Assembly: GCF_018139145.2 (NCBI RefSeq)
Contig: NC_059471.1
Location: 209,765,494 to 209,829,493, forward strand
Reading direction: 5' to 3'
Length of the DNA: 64,000 nucleotides
DNA from: Gymnogyps californianus
Lineage: Eukaryota; Chordata; Aves; Accipitriformes; Cathartidae
The position numbers and the translations under genes are program-made. Numbering within the stretch: position 1 is the stretch's first letter; every line of letters starts with the position of its first letter. Below are positions 12,401 through 22,320 of this stretch, piece after piece. The notes beneath the pieces were generated by a model. That model was not told where the DNA came from, did no database searches, and saw only the letters and a program-made list of their open reading frames with translations.

Positions 12401-14223
12401 TTTATCCAATTGAGGCCCTTTTGTGATCACGAAAAAAAGAAAACTGTTGTGAGCTACAGGCTGTTTACACTGTTAAGAGGTTGATACGGGTCAGTTCTCT
12501 AAGGTTATTCTTAGTTCAACTGCTATATAAACTGTTGATGTCACTGACTGGAGGCTGCTCTCCAGGACATTATATATATGATAATTATATGACAGAAAAT
12601 GCAACATATAGTTGGATCTGACCTCCAAGTTCACTAGTTTAAAAAAGGAAAAAAATGTCTGTAAGAAACTTGCTGTTTTTCCCGTTACTAAAACATAATA
12701 AACCCCTTCAAGTTTATACTTAGTCTACAGCATATACAAGAGTCTTTCCTCACATGGACAGCAATGCCCATCCATCTTCAACCTATGGTACATTTTAAGT
12801 CTCAATGTTCACTGCCTACAGAAAGCATTTTTGACACAAAACAGGCAAAATCTATTTCATAACTAGAAAAGCATCTGAAACTAGGATCTTAACTCTCACA
12901 TAAACATTTTATGTTACTCTACAAAGGAATCTGAGACAGATTTTTCAGAGAAGTCACAAATTATCAAAAATGAGTTAAGCAACAAACAAGGGATTCAAGA
13001 AAAGCAGCACTTCCTCACTCAGCACATTTTCCTTGATCTTCACCAGCATTCAGAATTACAGCTGCTGATATTGCCACAAAAGCATGTTTTTACTGATTTT
13101 TCTTCCTCTTCCTGTAGAGCAAGCACAGCTGCAGAAATGCAAGCTCATTTCTAGGCTTTTTTGTACATCACCATTTTCCACGTTCCAACCATTCATAGCT
13201 GTGCAACACCCCCATCGTGGTACTGGGATTACTGCAATGTCACAGACAGTTTAAATGAGGCTCATGGAGCTATACAATTGTAACTGTATTTTATATGCAT
13301 AATTAAACAATGCATGACATGGAAATAAGCCAGCTTTACTGAAATGGAACAAACTAACTGCTCTGATGCAACGGTTAAGCATCTTGTCAGTTATAAAATC
13401 AAACATATATAAAGCAAAAATTATTTAGAAAGCAGGATGCTTGATATTGTAAAGTAGCATGTTCAAAGGATCATTTTTAGAACATTAAGGAAATGTACTA
13501 ATCCCGTCAAGTTTTCAAAGGAATTGCTGGCACCAAAATGTTATCCTCTGCTTTCTTTTTCACCATGTTGTAAGAATGGATCACTCTTAGGGGGAAGAAA
13601 ATTATGTATGTAAAACACTGCAGGAAGCTAAACAATTCTTAGATGTCGCTAATTTCCATGTGGAACTGATGATTTAGCATTGTCATCCTTCAACAGAGGA
13701 GACAGAATTACATATCTTTAGTTCACTTATTTAAGATGAAAAAAGCAAGGAGTGGAAATTCAATCCTGCTTCAATTTACTTCAGTGGCAAAACTCTTGCC
13801 ATGACTTTGGTGGGAGTGAGAATGCATCTTAATTCATTCAATGTGAAGAAGAAAAAAATCAGCTGAGAATAATGTTCTTGTTTATTAGATTTAAATTACT
13901 GCCATGGTTGTTTTTAACAGTGTTAGGTAAATCCTGTTTTAAAAGCCAAAGGTTTCCTTCAGTTTTGCCTTTTCCTATGTGCTGTGTCACAACGGAGGAT
14001 CCTGGTCCTCTGACCAAATCAGCACTGGTCACAGCAAGCGTGGCTTGCTTTTGGGACATGGTCACATTCCCACATGGCAATGATATACGTTTGTAGATGT
14101 CAATGTGGATATGTCACTGGTGACAATGATGTCCAAATCCGGGCTGGGGCACACCCTGTAGCCAAGAAAGCAGGGTGCACACTTCTGTAATATAGATGTA
14201 TTCTTATGAGTTATAAATGTAGT
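9426..14223. other. SEMA3D intron 2, no genes seen
   Basis: Intronic DNA. About 9780-10620 is noticeably less AT-rich than its surroundings and carries overlapping open frames on both strands (60-130 codons). None has a recognisable motif, and opposite-strand frames of similar length suggest composition rather than coding. A G-run lies near 11434-11443. No RNA gene or repeat was recognised. Confidence 0.45.
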
Positions 14224-14630
14224 CTTATGAGGAGCGGCTGAGGGAACTGGGGTTGTTTAGCCTGGAGAAAAGGAGGCTCAGGGGAGACCTTATCGCTCTC
14301 CACAGCTACCTGAAAGGAGGTTGTAGCGAGGTGGGTGTTGGTCTCTTTTTCCAGGTAACAAGTGATAGGACAAGAGGAAATGGCCTCAAGTTGTGCCAGG
14401 GGAGGTTTAGACTGGGTATTAGGAAAAATTTCTTCACTGAAAGGGTTGTCAAGCATAAGAACAGGCTGCCCAGGGGAGTGGCTGGGTCACCGTCCCTGGA
14501 GATTTTTAAAAGCTGTGTAGATGTGGCACTTAGGGACATGGTTTAGTGGTGGACTTGGCAGTGTTAGGTTTATGGTTGGACTCAATGATCTTAGGGGTCT
14601 TTTCCAACCTAAATGATTCTATGATTCTGA
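14224..14630 (+). mobile_element. CR1 LINE, short 3' fragment
   Basis: A 5'-truncated CR1 in plus orientation. 14230-14540 translates to the end of the CR1 polymerase ([53 protein letters not shown]). It is followed by the 3' UTR block and the typical terminal octamers atgattctatgattctga at about 14613-14630. A short piece resembling its first bases (tcttatgag) also lies at 14202-14210, 21 bp upstream. This copy keeps a longer intact frame than the one at 585-1618 and looks younger. It has no regulatory or coding role that I can see. Confidence 0.95.
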
Positions 14631-17600
14631 TTCCTTGAGTGCACAGACTACTAACATGTCCATGAAAAGCAACAAAATAAAGCAAATCAATAGGCTTAAT
14701 TTTGCAGTTAGGAGTCTGCATTTCTACTGGAAAATTTTAGGAGGGCCACAAATTGAAAGAGGTTGAATTTTTTTAATTTTTTTTTTCCTAGAAGGCAATC
14801 AACCTTCTGGTCTGGTTATTCTCTGTCTCTCCCCCTATAAAGTAAAACCCAGAAACACACACAAAAAATCTGTATAAAAGTACCTGCCAATAATTTGGCA
14901 AAGACTACTACCTAAAAGATAGACAGAAATAAGACTGTCTACACCATATGAATTAAACACGTTCGTATGTATGAATTACGACACAAGCCCTTCCCTTCTT
15001 CAGTAACAGAACTGATGCCATCCTGTAAATGACAGTATTGAATGAGACTGGTATATGAAAACTTTCTGCATTTGCTGTAGAGATAGGAATGAGGATGTTA
15101 AATGAGGTAGCAAACAGTATGATTAGGGAAGCTGAATGTCACTTTTGTGCTTGCAGAGTTCTGCAGTTTGAATGACGGCCATAGGGCATCTTCAGCCGTA
15201 TGAGAATGAATGATAAATACACACTGTTGCTCTGAGACTGAATGTAGTGTTATACAATGACTATTAAAATACGGAATATTACTCAAAAATCAGGCCCTAG
15301 TTTTCTAAAGATAGTAATCTTCTATTAGAAGACAGTTTGTTTACCTTCTCCTAATATTAAAGCTATAACATAATAATAAAAACACTTCATAATCTTGTAA
15401 AAGTATCTAAGAGAGATGACAGATTAATTAAGGTCTATGTAGTGAGAGCACCCTAGAAGCATCATGAGAGCAATGATAATTTGTGGGATATGAATGACAT
15501 GCACCAATATCTAAAAGCTAAAGTCTAAGTGAAGAAGATAAAAAGAAATATTGAAGAATTATTCAATTAATGAATTGAAGAAAATGTGGGAATATATGAT
15601 GAGGTATGTAATTAAAGATCATAGTGTATTATATTTACACAGGTAGAGTATACATGACTGCCTCTGTATTACAAGATATTTTAATTGACTTGTGTGCGTT
15701 TGTAGTTTTATGTGTGCATGATTTTTTAGAATGCATTTTTAGAACTGGGGCAAATAAAGGAGATCCATCGTATGACATCATGTTGATACTCGCATTATTC
15801 CCTGGAATATCTGTATCTTAACATTTCCAGCACAGATTTGCACCTCTTAAGCTATCTAACAGGAGATGAAAACCTGTAAGTAAGTGCCACGCAGACAAGC
15901 TCTAAAATTTTAATTGCTGTCTGAACGCAGAGGATTTGTGATGTACTACGGTTTATTGAAGCACTCTTGCAGTTATAGACACTTCTTTCAGCTACCCCAC
16001 CCTGCTCCTTCTCCCCCTTCCTCTATCCACCACTGACTTCTTTCTTTCTCTCTCAATTTCCTCCTTCTCTGTGTTCCTTTAATAACGTTCCCTCTTCTTC
16101 TTTCTCTCTTCTTGTCCCCTACATTTCTTCATCCTCAGCATTCATCACTTGGCATTCCCTTTCTTCTCCTTACTGTCAGGGCATGGGAAGAAGCAGTTTC
16201 CTAGCCCTCAGCTGAGGTGTGCTGGGCTGCAGCTGTGAGAAGAAGTAACTGCAGGGGAAAGTCCTGCTCAGTTCCAGCTCTCCTGCCGAGGAAATGCTCA
16301 GCTGTTCTGGGAAGATGGAGCTATACCATCCCATAAACACATTACACTTGGAAGGGGATGAAACTCTCCCTTGAAAGACAACATCTTTAGCAGCCAGATG
16401 AACACACATCTGTGACGAGGTTTTCAGAGCTTCCTGATGTGGCCAGTTTTGGTCATTTTCCCATAAAGAAGGAAAAGGGCCCCACGTTATCCTCCTCATA
16501 GTATTTCAAGCCTTAATTCCAAAGAATGGAGATGTCAGGACTTGTCAATGACATGACTAACAATTTTATGAGAATTGGCAAGACAGTTCATTTCTCCTAC
16601 ATCTTATTCTCAGAAACTTTGGAGTTATTTTGGCTGGAATACTTTGGGGGGGGAGGCAAAGGTAAGCTTAATTCTGACAACTATATTAAATAGTCAGGAC
16701 ACCTGCCATGCTGTTGTCAACAACAAAATCGTGATTTAATTATGACAAGCACTACCTGCACCATTTACAATGCAAAAGTTTGAAAACAAAGCAGTAACTT
16801 TTTTTTTGTTCCCTGTGGAAAAACACCTCCCTCCCTCCAAAAAAAAAAAAAAAAGGCAAGAGGAGGCACAATAAAGTCTGATAATTCTCTTTCCTTTGGC
16901 TTTTCAGTTCCATCACAGCTCTCCAAATTAAGATTTATGTGCCATTTTGTATCTGTTGTTGCTTTTTTTCCCCCCTACAGGGATATAGGTGGATAAGTTT
17001 GGATAGGAAACTGTATCTCTCAAGCCAAACTGAAAGGTTTATAAAGTTGCTAATAAAAGTTTGGGTCAGGGCTTCAATATCAATCATCTGCTCATTGTCT
17101 TTTTAAACGAGCTCAGGCATTTTCCCAACCACTCCCAGCAGGTCTCTGCCACTATTTTAAACTAAGATTTCAGTGATTTTTTTTTTCTTCCCTGTGTTGA
17201 CCTCAGTAATTTTTCTCTTTTCCCCTCCTTACCTGCCAAATGCATCCATCAGGATTTTGCCAAAGGCTATCTGCTTTCGAAGTTGAGATGAATTCACTAA
17301 TCATGAGTGTCAAATCCACAATAAATGCCATTACCATATGGTATATGCTGCTATTGGGAATTATCTCAAAAGGCCTAGCTGTGAAAAGTTTGTCTATATG
17401 TTAGGGGGTTTTTATTGCTAACTTTCATAACTCATGTCAGGTCATTCAGTTTCTGTATTCATTGGCTTAAGTGAGCGCAACTGTTTCCTGAATTTATAAA
17501 AATGTTGTCAAGATCCCTTGATCTCTCTTCCTCTGTCTCTCTCACACAAACACATTCAAACACATATATACGCAGGGGAATACCATACACAGTGGCATAC

Positions 17601-18625
17601 AAATCTAGCAAAAGAGAAGCTTGTAAATAAATAGTATGTCATTGTGCTTACTCAATAAATTCCTGTGTGTGTTAATCTCATGATAAACATATCATAACCA
17701 CTGATGAAGGCTTTACAGCCTCCTGTCCCATCACACCATCTTGAGTGTAATTCTGTAATGCATAGGAAGACCTAAGTTTGAAAAACTGAGAGCAGAATTC
17801 GCTCCCATAAGGGCAGGGTGCTGACATAACTGAAAAATAACAAACTGGAGAGCATTTGCTTTAGCTAAGGAAGAAAATATCGAAGTGATGTATCTCTATG
17901 CCTTGTAAAAACTGTGGAAGTGTACAGTACATTCAAAGCAACAAGAAATTTACCTTCTTTAAGAACTTGTCCAATAAAGAAATAAAAAATACATCTGTGT
18001 TTAAACCCCTCAGCCTATAACATTCTCAACAAGAAGTACACATAAGGTTAAGAAAGTCCTCAGAAAAACACACTTTTGTGATCTAAAGAGGTAAGAAGAA
18101 AGAAAACAACATTTCAAGAGTTTCACATACCAATTTAGTGATAGAGAAAAAAACTATTACAAAAATAAAATACCAGTGCCATTTGAAACACTTGGGGTAG
18201 CTCTCTCGACTTTCCCTTATGCTCTAGAAAGGTGTGAGTGTCCTCCATGTCCCATGTCACCCCCACCAGCCACATGGGAATGTCTCCAATGGGCCTCATG
18301 GCGTTTCAAGTAGCACTAGAAGCCTATGTTTAGGCAATGACTCCCCCCTAATTTACGTATGGTATATTAATACCCTCTAGGAGCAAACTGAAATAATATT
18401 TAAAACCCAGTTATATTTCAGAAACATGTACCCCTCCGCCCAAAAAAGAGAATTTAATGCTGTCCCTAGGCAGAATTCATCCATCTTTAAAGCGTCTGTC
18501 ACGTGTTTCTGGGAACTGTAGGGACAACTGTATTTCATTTTCCTGATTAATAATACAAATGAACTGCTGGCAACATCACATCAAAACAAAAGTGGCAGAA
18601 TCAGAAAAACTGATGAAAAGTTTAC
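14631..18625. other. SEMA3D intron 2, proximal part
   Basis: AT-rich intron between the CR1 fragment and the SEMA3D coding exon. It holds a pyrimidine-rich tract (15990-16170) and an A-run at about 16838-16854. Specific searches for the next SEMA3D coding exon (the reverse complement of a GAKDHIF-type segment) found nothing here or farther left. Confidence 0.55.
15990..16170. repeat. Pyrimidine-rich tract (plus strand)
   Basis: About 180 bp dominated by C and T on the plus strand, with blocks such as ttctttctttctctctcaa and cttcttctttctctcttc. It is a low-complexity polypyrimidine/polypurine region, capable in principle of triplex (H-DNA) formation. On the SEMA3D transcript it would be purine-rich. 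Confidence 0.75.
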
Positions 18626-18740
18626 CTTTATAGGAAAGCTTAAGTCTTGGGATATTTTGTTTTGACGTTCCAGTGACTGGAAGAAACAGCATCGCTAAAG
18701 ATAACAGGCCGCAGGCATGTGGTACTTGGGAAGCTCTCAT
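18626..18740 (-). CDS. SEMA3D: SEMA3D first coding exon (signal peptide)
   Basis: Start of semaphorin 3D, a secreted class 3 semaphorin that guides axons and vascular and neural-crest cells through neuropilin/plexin receptors. The 38 codons start at ATG 18740-18738, which has A at -3. They encode a hydrophobic signal peptide containing LLSLAMLFLPVTGT, then SKQNIPRLKLSYK, matching the SEMA3D N-terminus as I know it from human and chicken. That motif directly precedes the sema domain in class 3 family members. The exon ends at 18626 with AAAG followed by GTAAAC (donor GT at 18625-18624). This leaves one base of the next codon, fitting the following Asp in the family. SEMA3A shares only the RLKLSYK part, so 3D is preferred. 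The rest of the protein (sema, PSI, Ig, basic tail) lies beyond the left edge. Confidence 0.94.
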
Positions 18741-18816
18741 TCTGCTGTCTTCTTCTGTATCTTCTTTTGCACTAAGGTGAAATATCTCCCCACTTTTCAA
18801 ACAATCCAAATTTAAT
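18741..18816 (-). other. SEMA3D: SEMA3D 5' UTR part of the first coding exon
   Basis: The exon begins at 18816, directly after a good acceptor: pyrimidine-rich ttgtctttttgcttccag on the minus strand, AG at 18818-18817. The 76 nt before the ATG contain no in-frame stop, so the frame of the signal peptide is open back to the acceptor but has no upstream ATG within this exon. The mammalian SEMA3D start, as I recall it, would align about 12 codons upstream of this ATG, at a CTT (Leu) codon. An upstream non-coding exon must therefore exist, probably in the CpG island near 63.2-63.6 kb. Confidence 0.85.
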
Positions 18817-19559
18817 CTGGAAGCAAAAAGACAACATCTGTAGATTTTTTGCATTATTATATAAATAATAATTCTGAAAGCAAGTGAGACCTATCTTTAA
18901 AGAGTAGCTCATTTAACACGTTTGCTACAGAAGTATTTTTTCCTCTAGTATAAATCAAAATGTTGTAAATCTGTTTCTTTAATACTTAACTTATACACTT
19001 TGAGGCTGGAATAATATGTAAACTTTTCAAACACCAATGATGTCTAGCATAGCTAAAGTTTAGGCACAAATTAAACTAATGCAGTATCCATGAAAAGAAC
19101 ATTTGCCATTCAAAAGTGACCATGCAACTCGTTAGTTCATACCGCTCCATTGGATATCTTAATGTTTTATAACTCTCTCTTTATCTCAGTACAACAGTTA
19201 TTGTATGCTTATGCTGTGACTAGAATAAACTGTAATGTCTCAGATACCATGGATGTACTAGCTGAGTTAACAGTGAGTACATACCCATCATAAACTTTCA
19301 TAAATAAACTAAGAAAATTGGATAGAGCAAGCAGTTGTGTTTAGTTTTAATAGAGAAAAAAGTCAATCTGGCTGATGGATTTAAATGTGCTTTCAGTATG
19401 GTACTTCCAGCAGAATAACTGCCTCAATTCACCCACCAAAATGTCCTATAAACTTTAATGAGTGGTTCATGCTGAGGTCAATAGGCTGATACGGGATCTT
19501 GTTAGCACAGTGTGCAACTAAGCCAGCTTTGCAACACTTTTCACTTAATAACAGTCATT
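18817..19559. other. SEMA3D intron 1, 3' end
   Basis: AT-rich sequence just upstream of coding exon 1 on the minus strand. Apart from the acceptor and its pyrimidine tract at about 18817-18840, I see no feature. Confidence 0.6.
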
Positions 19560-19745
19560 CATATTCCATAAATCTTAAAGTGTTTTACAAATGAAAGTAA
19601 TTATCACTGTCCTTATTTTCCCTGTGCAAAATGGAATAGTAGAACTACAGTGAGCCTACTTCCTCAAGGTCACGTTGCCACCCCAGTAGCTGAACAGAAA
19701 GCAGCAGCAGTTCTCCTGGTGTCCTGTTTGTATCCACTTATAAGG
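19560..19745 (+). repeat. MIR-like ancient SINE
   Basis: The order of remnants follows the MIR consensus: a segment like cttaaagtgttttacaaatg, then aattatcactgtccttattt (the 'atcaccattttacag' region), then cctcaaggtcacgttgcca and a following pagctgaacag-type stretch ending near ttctcctggtgtcctg. It is heavily diverged, as expected for an insertion predating the bird-mammal split. The assignment rests on remembered consensus order, not an alignment. Confidence 0.6.
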
Positions 19746-21929
19746 GATTCCTTTTGCCCAATAACTCCACTTTTGCATATGAAATTATTTGAAATGGCAT
19801 CCTGAGTTCTGGAGGCAGAATTTGATGGTTAATAAATCACAGAGGTCAGAGCATGAAAATATCTGTGAGACCAGATCCTTTCCCCTGCAAGTGCATGATA
19901 CCAGGGGTCAAGGGAGATAGTTAGCGAAATGACAAATGTCAGTGTTTGAGTAATGCTGTAAATCAAGGAGTAAGGAAATGTTATGGTTAGTAGCGAGATT
20001 AATGGCTCACGACTTGCCACGAAAATTCTTTTCTGAAAGGTACTGAAACCGCCTGATTAAAAGGGTAATCCTAGTGCCCACATCAGCCAGCACTTGCACG
20101 GACATCAAGGGAAAGGCTCCTTGTGAGCCCATGACAGATGCAGCACAGCTCATGGCCCCAGAGCCACTCCACAGCTCTGGCACTTAAGCTCACTGCAGCA
20201 CTGGTGCCAGAGCACCTCTGTGAGCTGCAGAGGCATCCAGAATCACCTTAGCACCTCATGATGCAGGCAGTACATCCTTCCTGGCATGAAGGGACTGGAA
20301 AGAGGACCCCTTCAGTTCTCTCTGCCAGAGGAAACCTCTCTCAGATGAAGCTGGGGCTTTCTGAGCCTCCAGACCTTCTACCAATAGCAAAAGACAAGGG
20401 AGTGTGCAGGAAGGGTGTGACGGCGAAAGAGAGAGAGGGAAATGATTTGTAAAATGCCCGAAGCATCCTTCCTATTACAGAACACTGAGCTTCTTTCTTC
20501 TCAATTCCTTCCTCAACACTCACATTCCGTGTCTGAATGCACTACTTTTGGCCAAGTGCCATTACATATTCATAAGATGACATGGAAGAAAACAAAACAA
20601 ACATGAAATGCCTCCGCTTCATCTTTCCCTTCCCTTTATTAGAGTATAGGATCCTGAGAGAAGGTCCTTACTTCCCCCATGCCAGCATATCTATTTGTGG
20701 TTGGACTACGAAGGACTGCTGTTGACTAGACTATCATAGGATTATATCACCTTAAAGAAATTTATTTTGGGGGGAAGAAGGGGAAAAGAAGGGGAGGAAG
20801 GAGGAGGAGGACTATATCAAGACAAGAGACACCAGCCCTGTTCATCTTCAGTGGGATGATAGAGACAAACCATACTTCAAAAAGAAGCAATTAAGAGGGA
20901 GCCAGTCTCACTGCAAATATGCTGAGAAGTCATGGCTTGAGGGTCTGGGCCTCAGCCAATAGGGATCTCACCAGAGGATTTAGGGCTCATTTTCTCGAGG
21001 CAAAGTACAGTGAAGAACCAGGACTAAATTTGCCACTTATAGAAAAAAACAGTTGCCTGAACGCACTGTTGTTTGCTTAATTGATTGAGGACCAGCACCA
21101 AAGTTGGCCCTTTGGCCATACCTCACAACCTCATTTTTTGTGTAGGGTTCTTTTGCTAATGGCAACTTTCCTTCTTTTTTATTTTTTTTTCTTTTTCTTT
21201 CCCCTTTTATTTGAATAATGTCTGTGAAAAACCATTTGCTTTAATTCCTGACACAAGGCGGTTAGTTTACACTGGAGGCAGCTGCTCTTGTGAGCTTGAG
21301 CCAACCCTGTCTTGTCATAGATTCATTGCAATCTGGCCAGATTGTCACATATATTTTTAGTTTATGACGATCTTCTAATACATTTCCAGCTTCCACACAG
21401 AGTCCTTCCAGCAGTCGAATGACTAGCTCAGGTTAATGAACTTCAGACCAACTAACTGGCCATTAATCTTCAGGAAATATCCTTCCTCTCTGTAACATGT
21501 GCAATGTCAATCAATGTCCTGCGCTGAAAAGAGCCATAGCCACACTGCTCAGAAGTAATCAGATCCGTGAATAGAAATAAAATATAAAACCTAAAAGCAA
21601 ATCTAACTCCCCCATTCTTTCCTCCCCTCAAAAGTAAGAAGAGTTTTGTCAGAGGAGGAAAAATTATTGTTTCCTTTAGTTCTTTGATACTTCTGCTAAG
21701 CACCAATACACTCTAAAACTTCCTCTTCATGAACAGACCCAAAATAAATGAGGAAAAGAGTTTGAAAAGAAAAATGCTGAGGCTAAAGCTGCTTTCCCAC
21801 CTCGGCTTCAGCTAGGAAATATCTGCACTGTGTTAATTATCACCTGTGAAACTGACTGGGCAAGGAAGCTATGCATACACCTTGCTGAAATAGGGGTATT
21901 TCCAGTGGAATAAAGGAGCTTTTATTTGC
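19746..21929. other. SEMA3D intron 1, no genes seen
   Basis: Intronic DNA. It contains a purine-rich stretch at 20769-20811 (G and A only or nearly so) and a T-rich stretch at about 21173-21210. Open frames are short and overlap on both strands. No repeat family was recognised. Confidence 0.5.
20769..20811. repeat. Polypurine low-complexity tract
   Basis: About 43 bp of nearly pure G and A (ggaagaaggggaaaagaagg and continuing gga repeats). A simple-sequence tract with no visible function. Confidence 0.8.
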
Positions 21930-22320
21930 CCCACGCGGGGGTGGGAGGCGCGATGCTGAAGAGGGGCCAAGGAGCCTGGCTCCATCCTGCTAGGACCTCC
22001 CTGAGGGACTCATAAATTCGTAACGGGCTGTAGGTTAAAACTGCCGAAAGACAAAATGTTGATCTGCTGGTGTCCTGCCATCTTGACAGAGAGAGGTGGC
22101 TGGACGTAACTGGCACATGCGTGATGTCACGTCCCTGAAATGAGGTGTCACCTCCCTGCAATTGGTCAGATTTATTGGAGCCTATAAAACAGATTGCTCC
22201 GAAGCTACTGTCTGAAACAGGAAAACCTGGAGCCAATTTATAAACGTAATTTATTCCAGGCCCTTTGTTGCAATAAACAGAGCTCTTCAGCCTTCTCGAA
22301 CACACAGACAGTAGGGAGCT
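21930..22320 (+). promoter_or_regulatory. Promoter-like block, probably a decayed LTR
   Basis: In plus orientation the block has, in order: a CpG-containing GC-richer start (ccccacgcgggggtggg); a CRE-like octamer TGATGTCA at 22122-22129, one mismatch from the palindrome; inverted CCAAT motifs (attgg at about 22161 and 22174); a TATA box (cctataaaac, TATAAAA at 22183-22189); and an AATAAA at 22272-22277, 89 bp downstream of the TATA. TATA followed within about 100 bp by a polyA signal is the U3-R-U5 layout of a retroviral LTR. I could not fix TG/CA ends or a target duplication, so an old solo LTR is favoured but a genuine antisense promoter inside SEMA3D intron 1 remains possible. No viral genes flank it. 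Confidence 0.45.
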
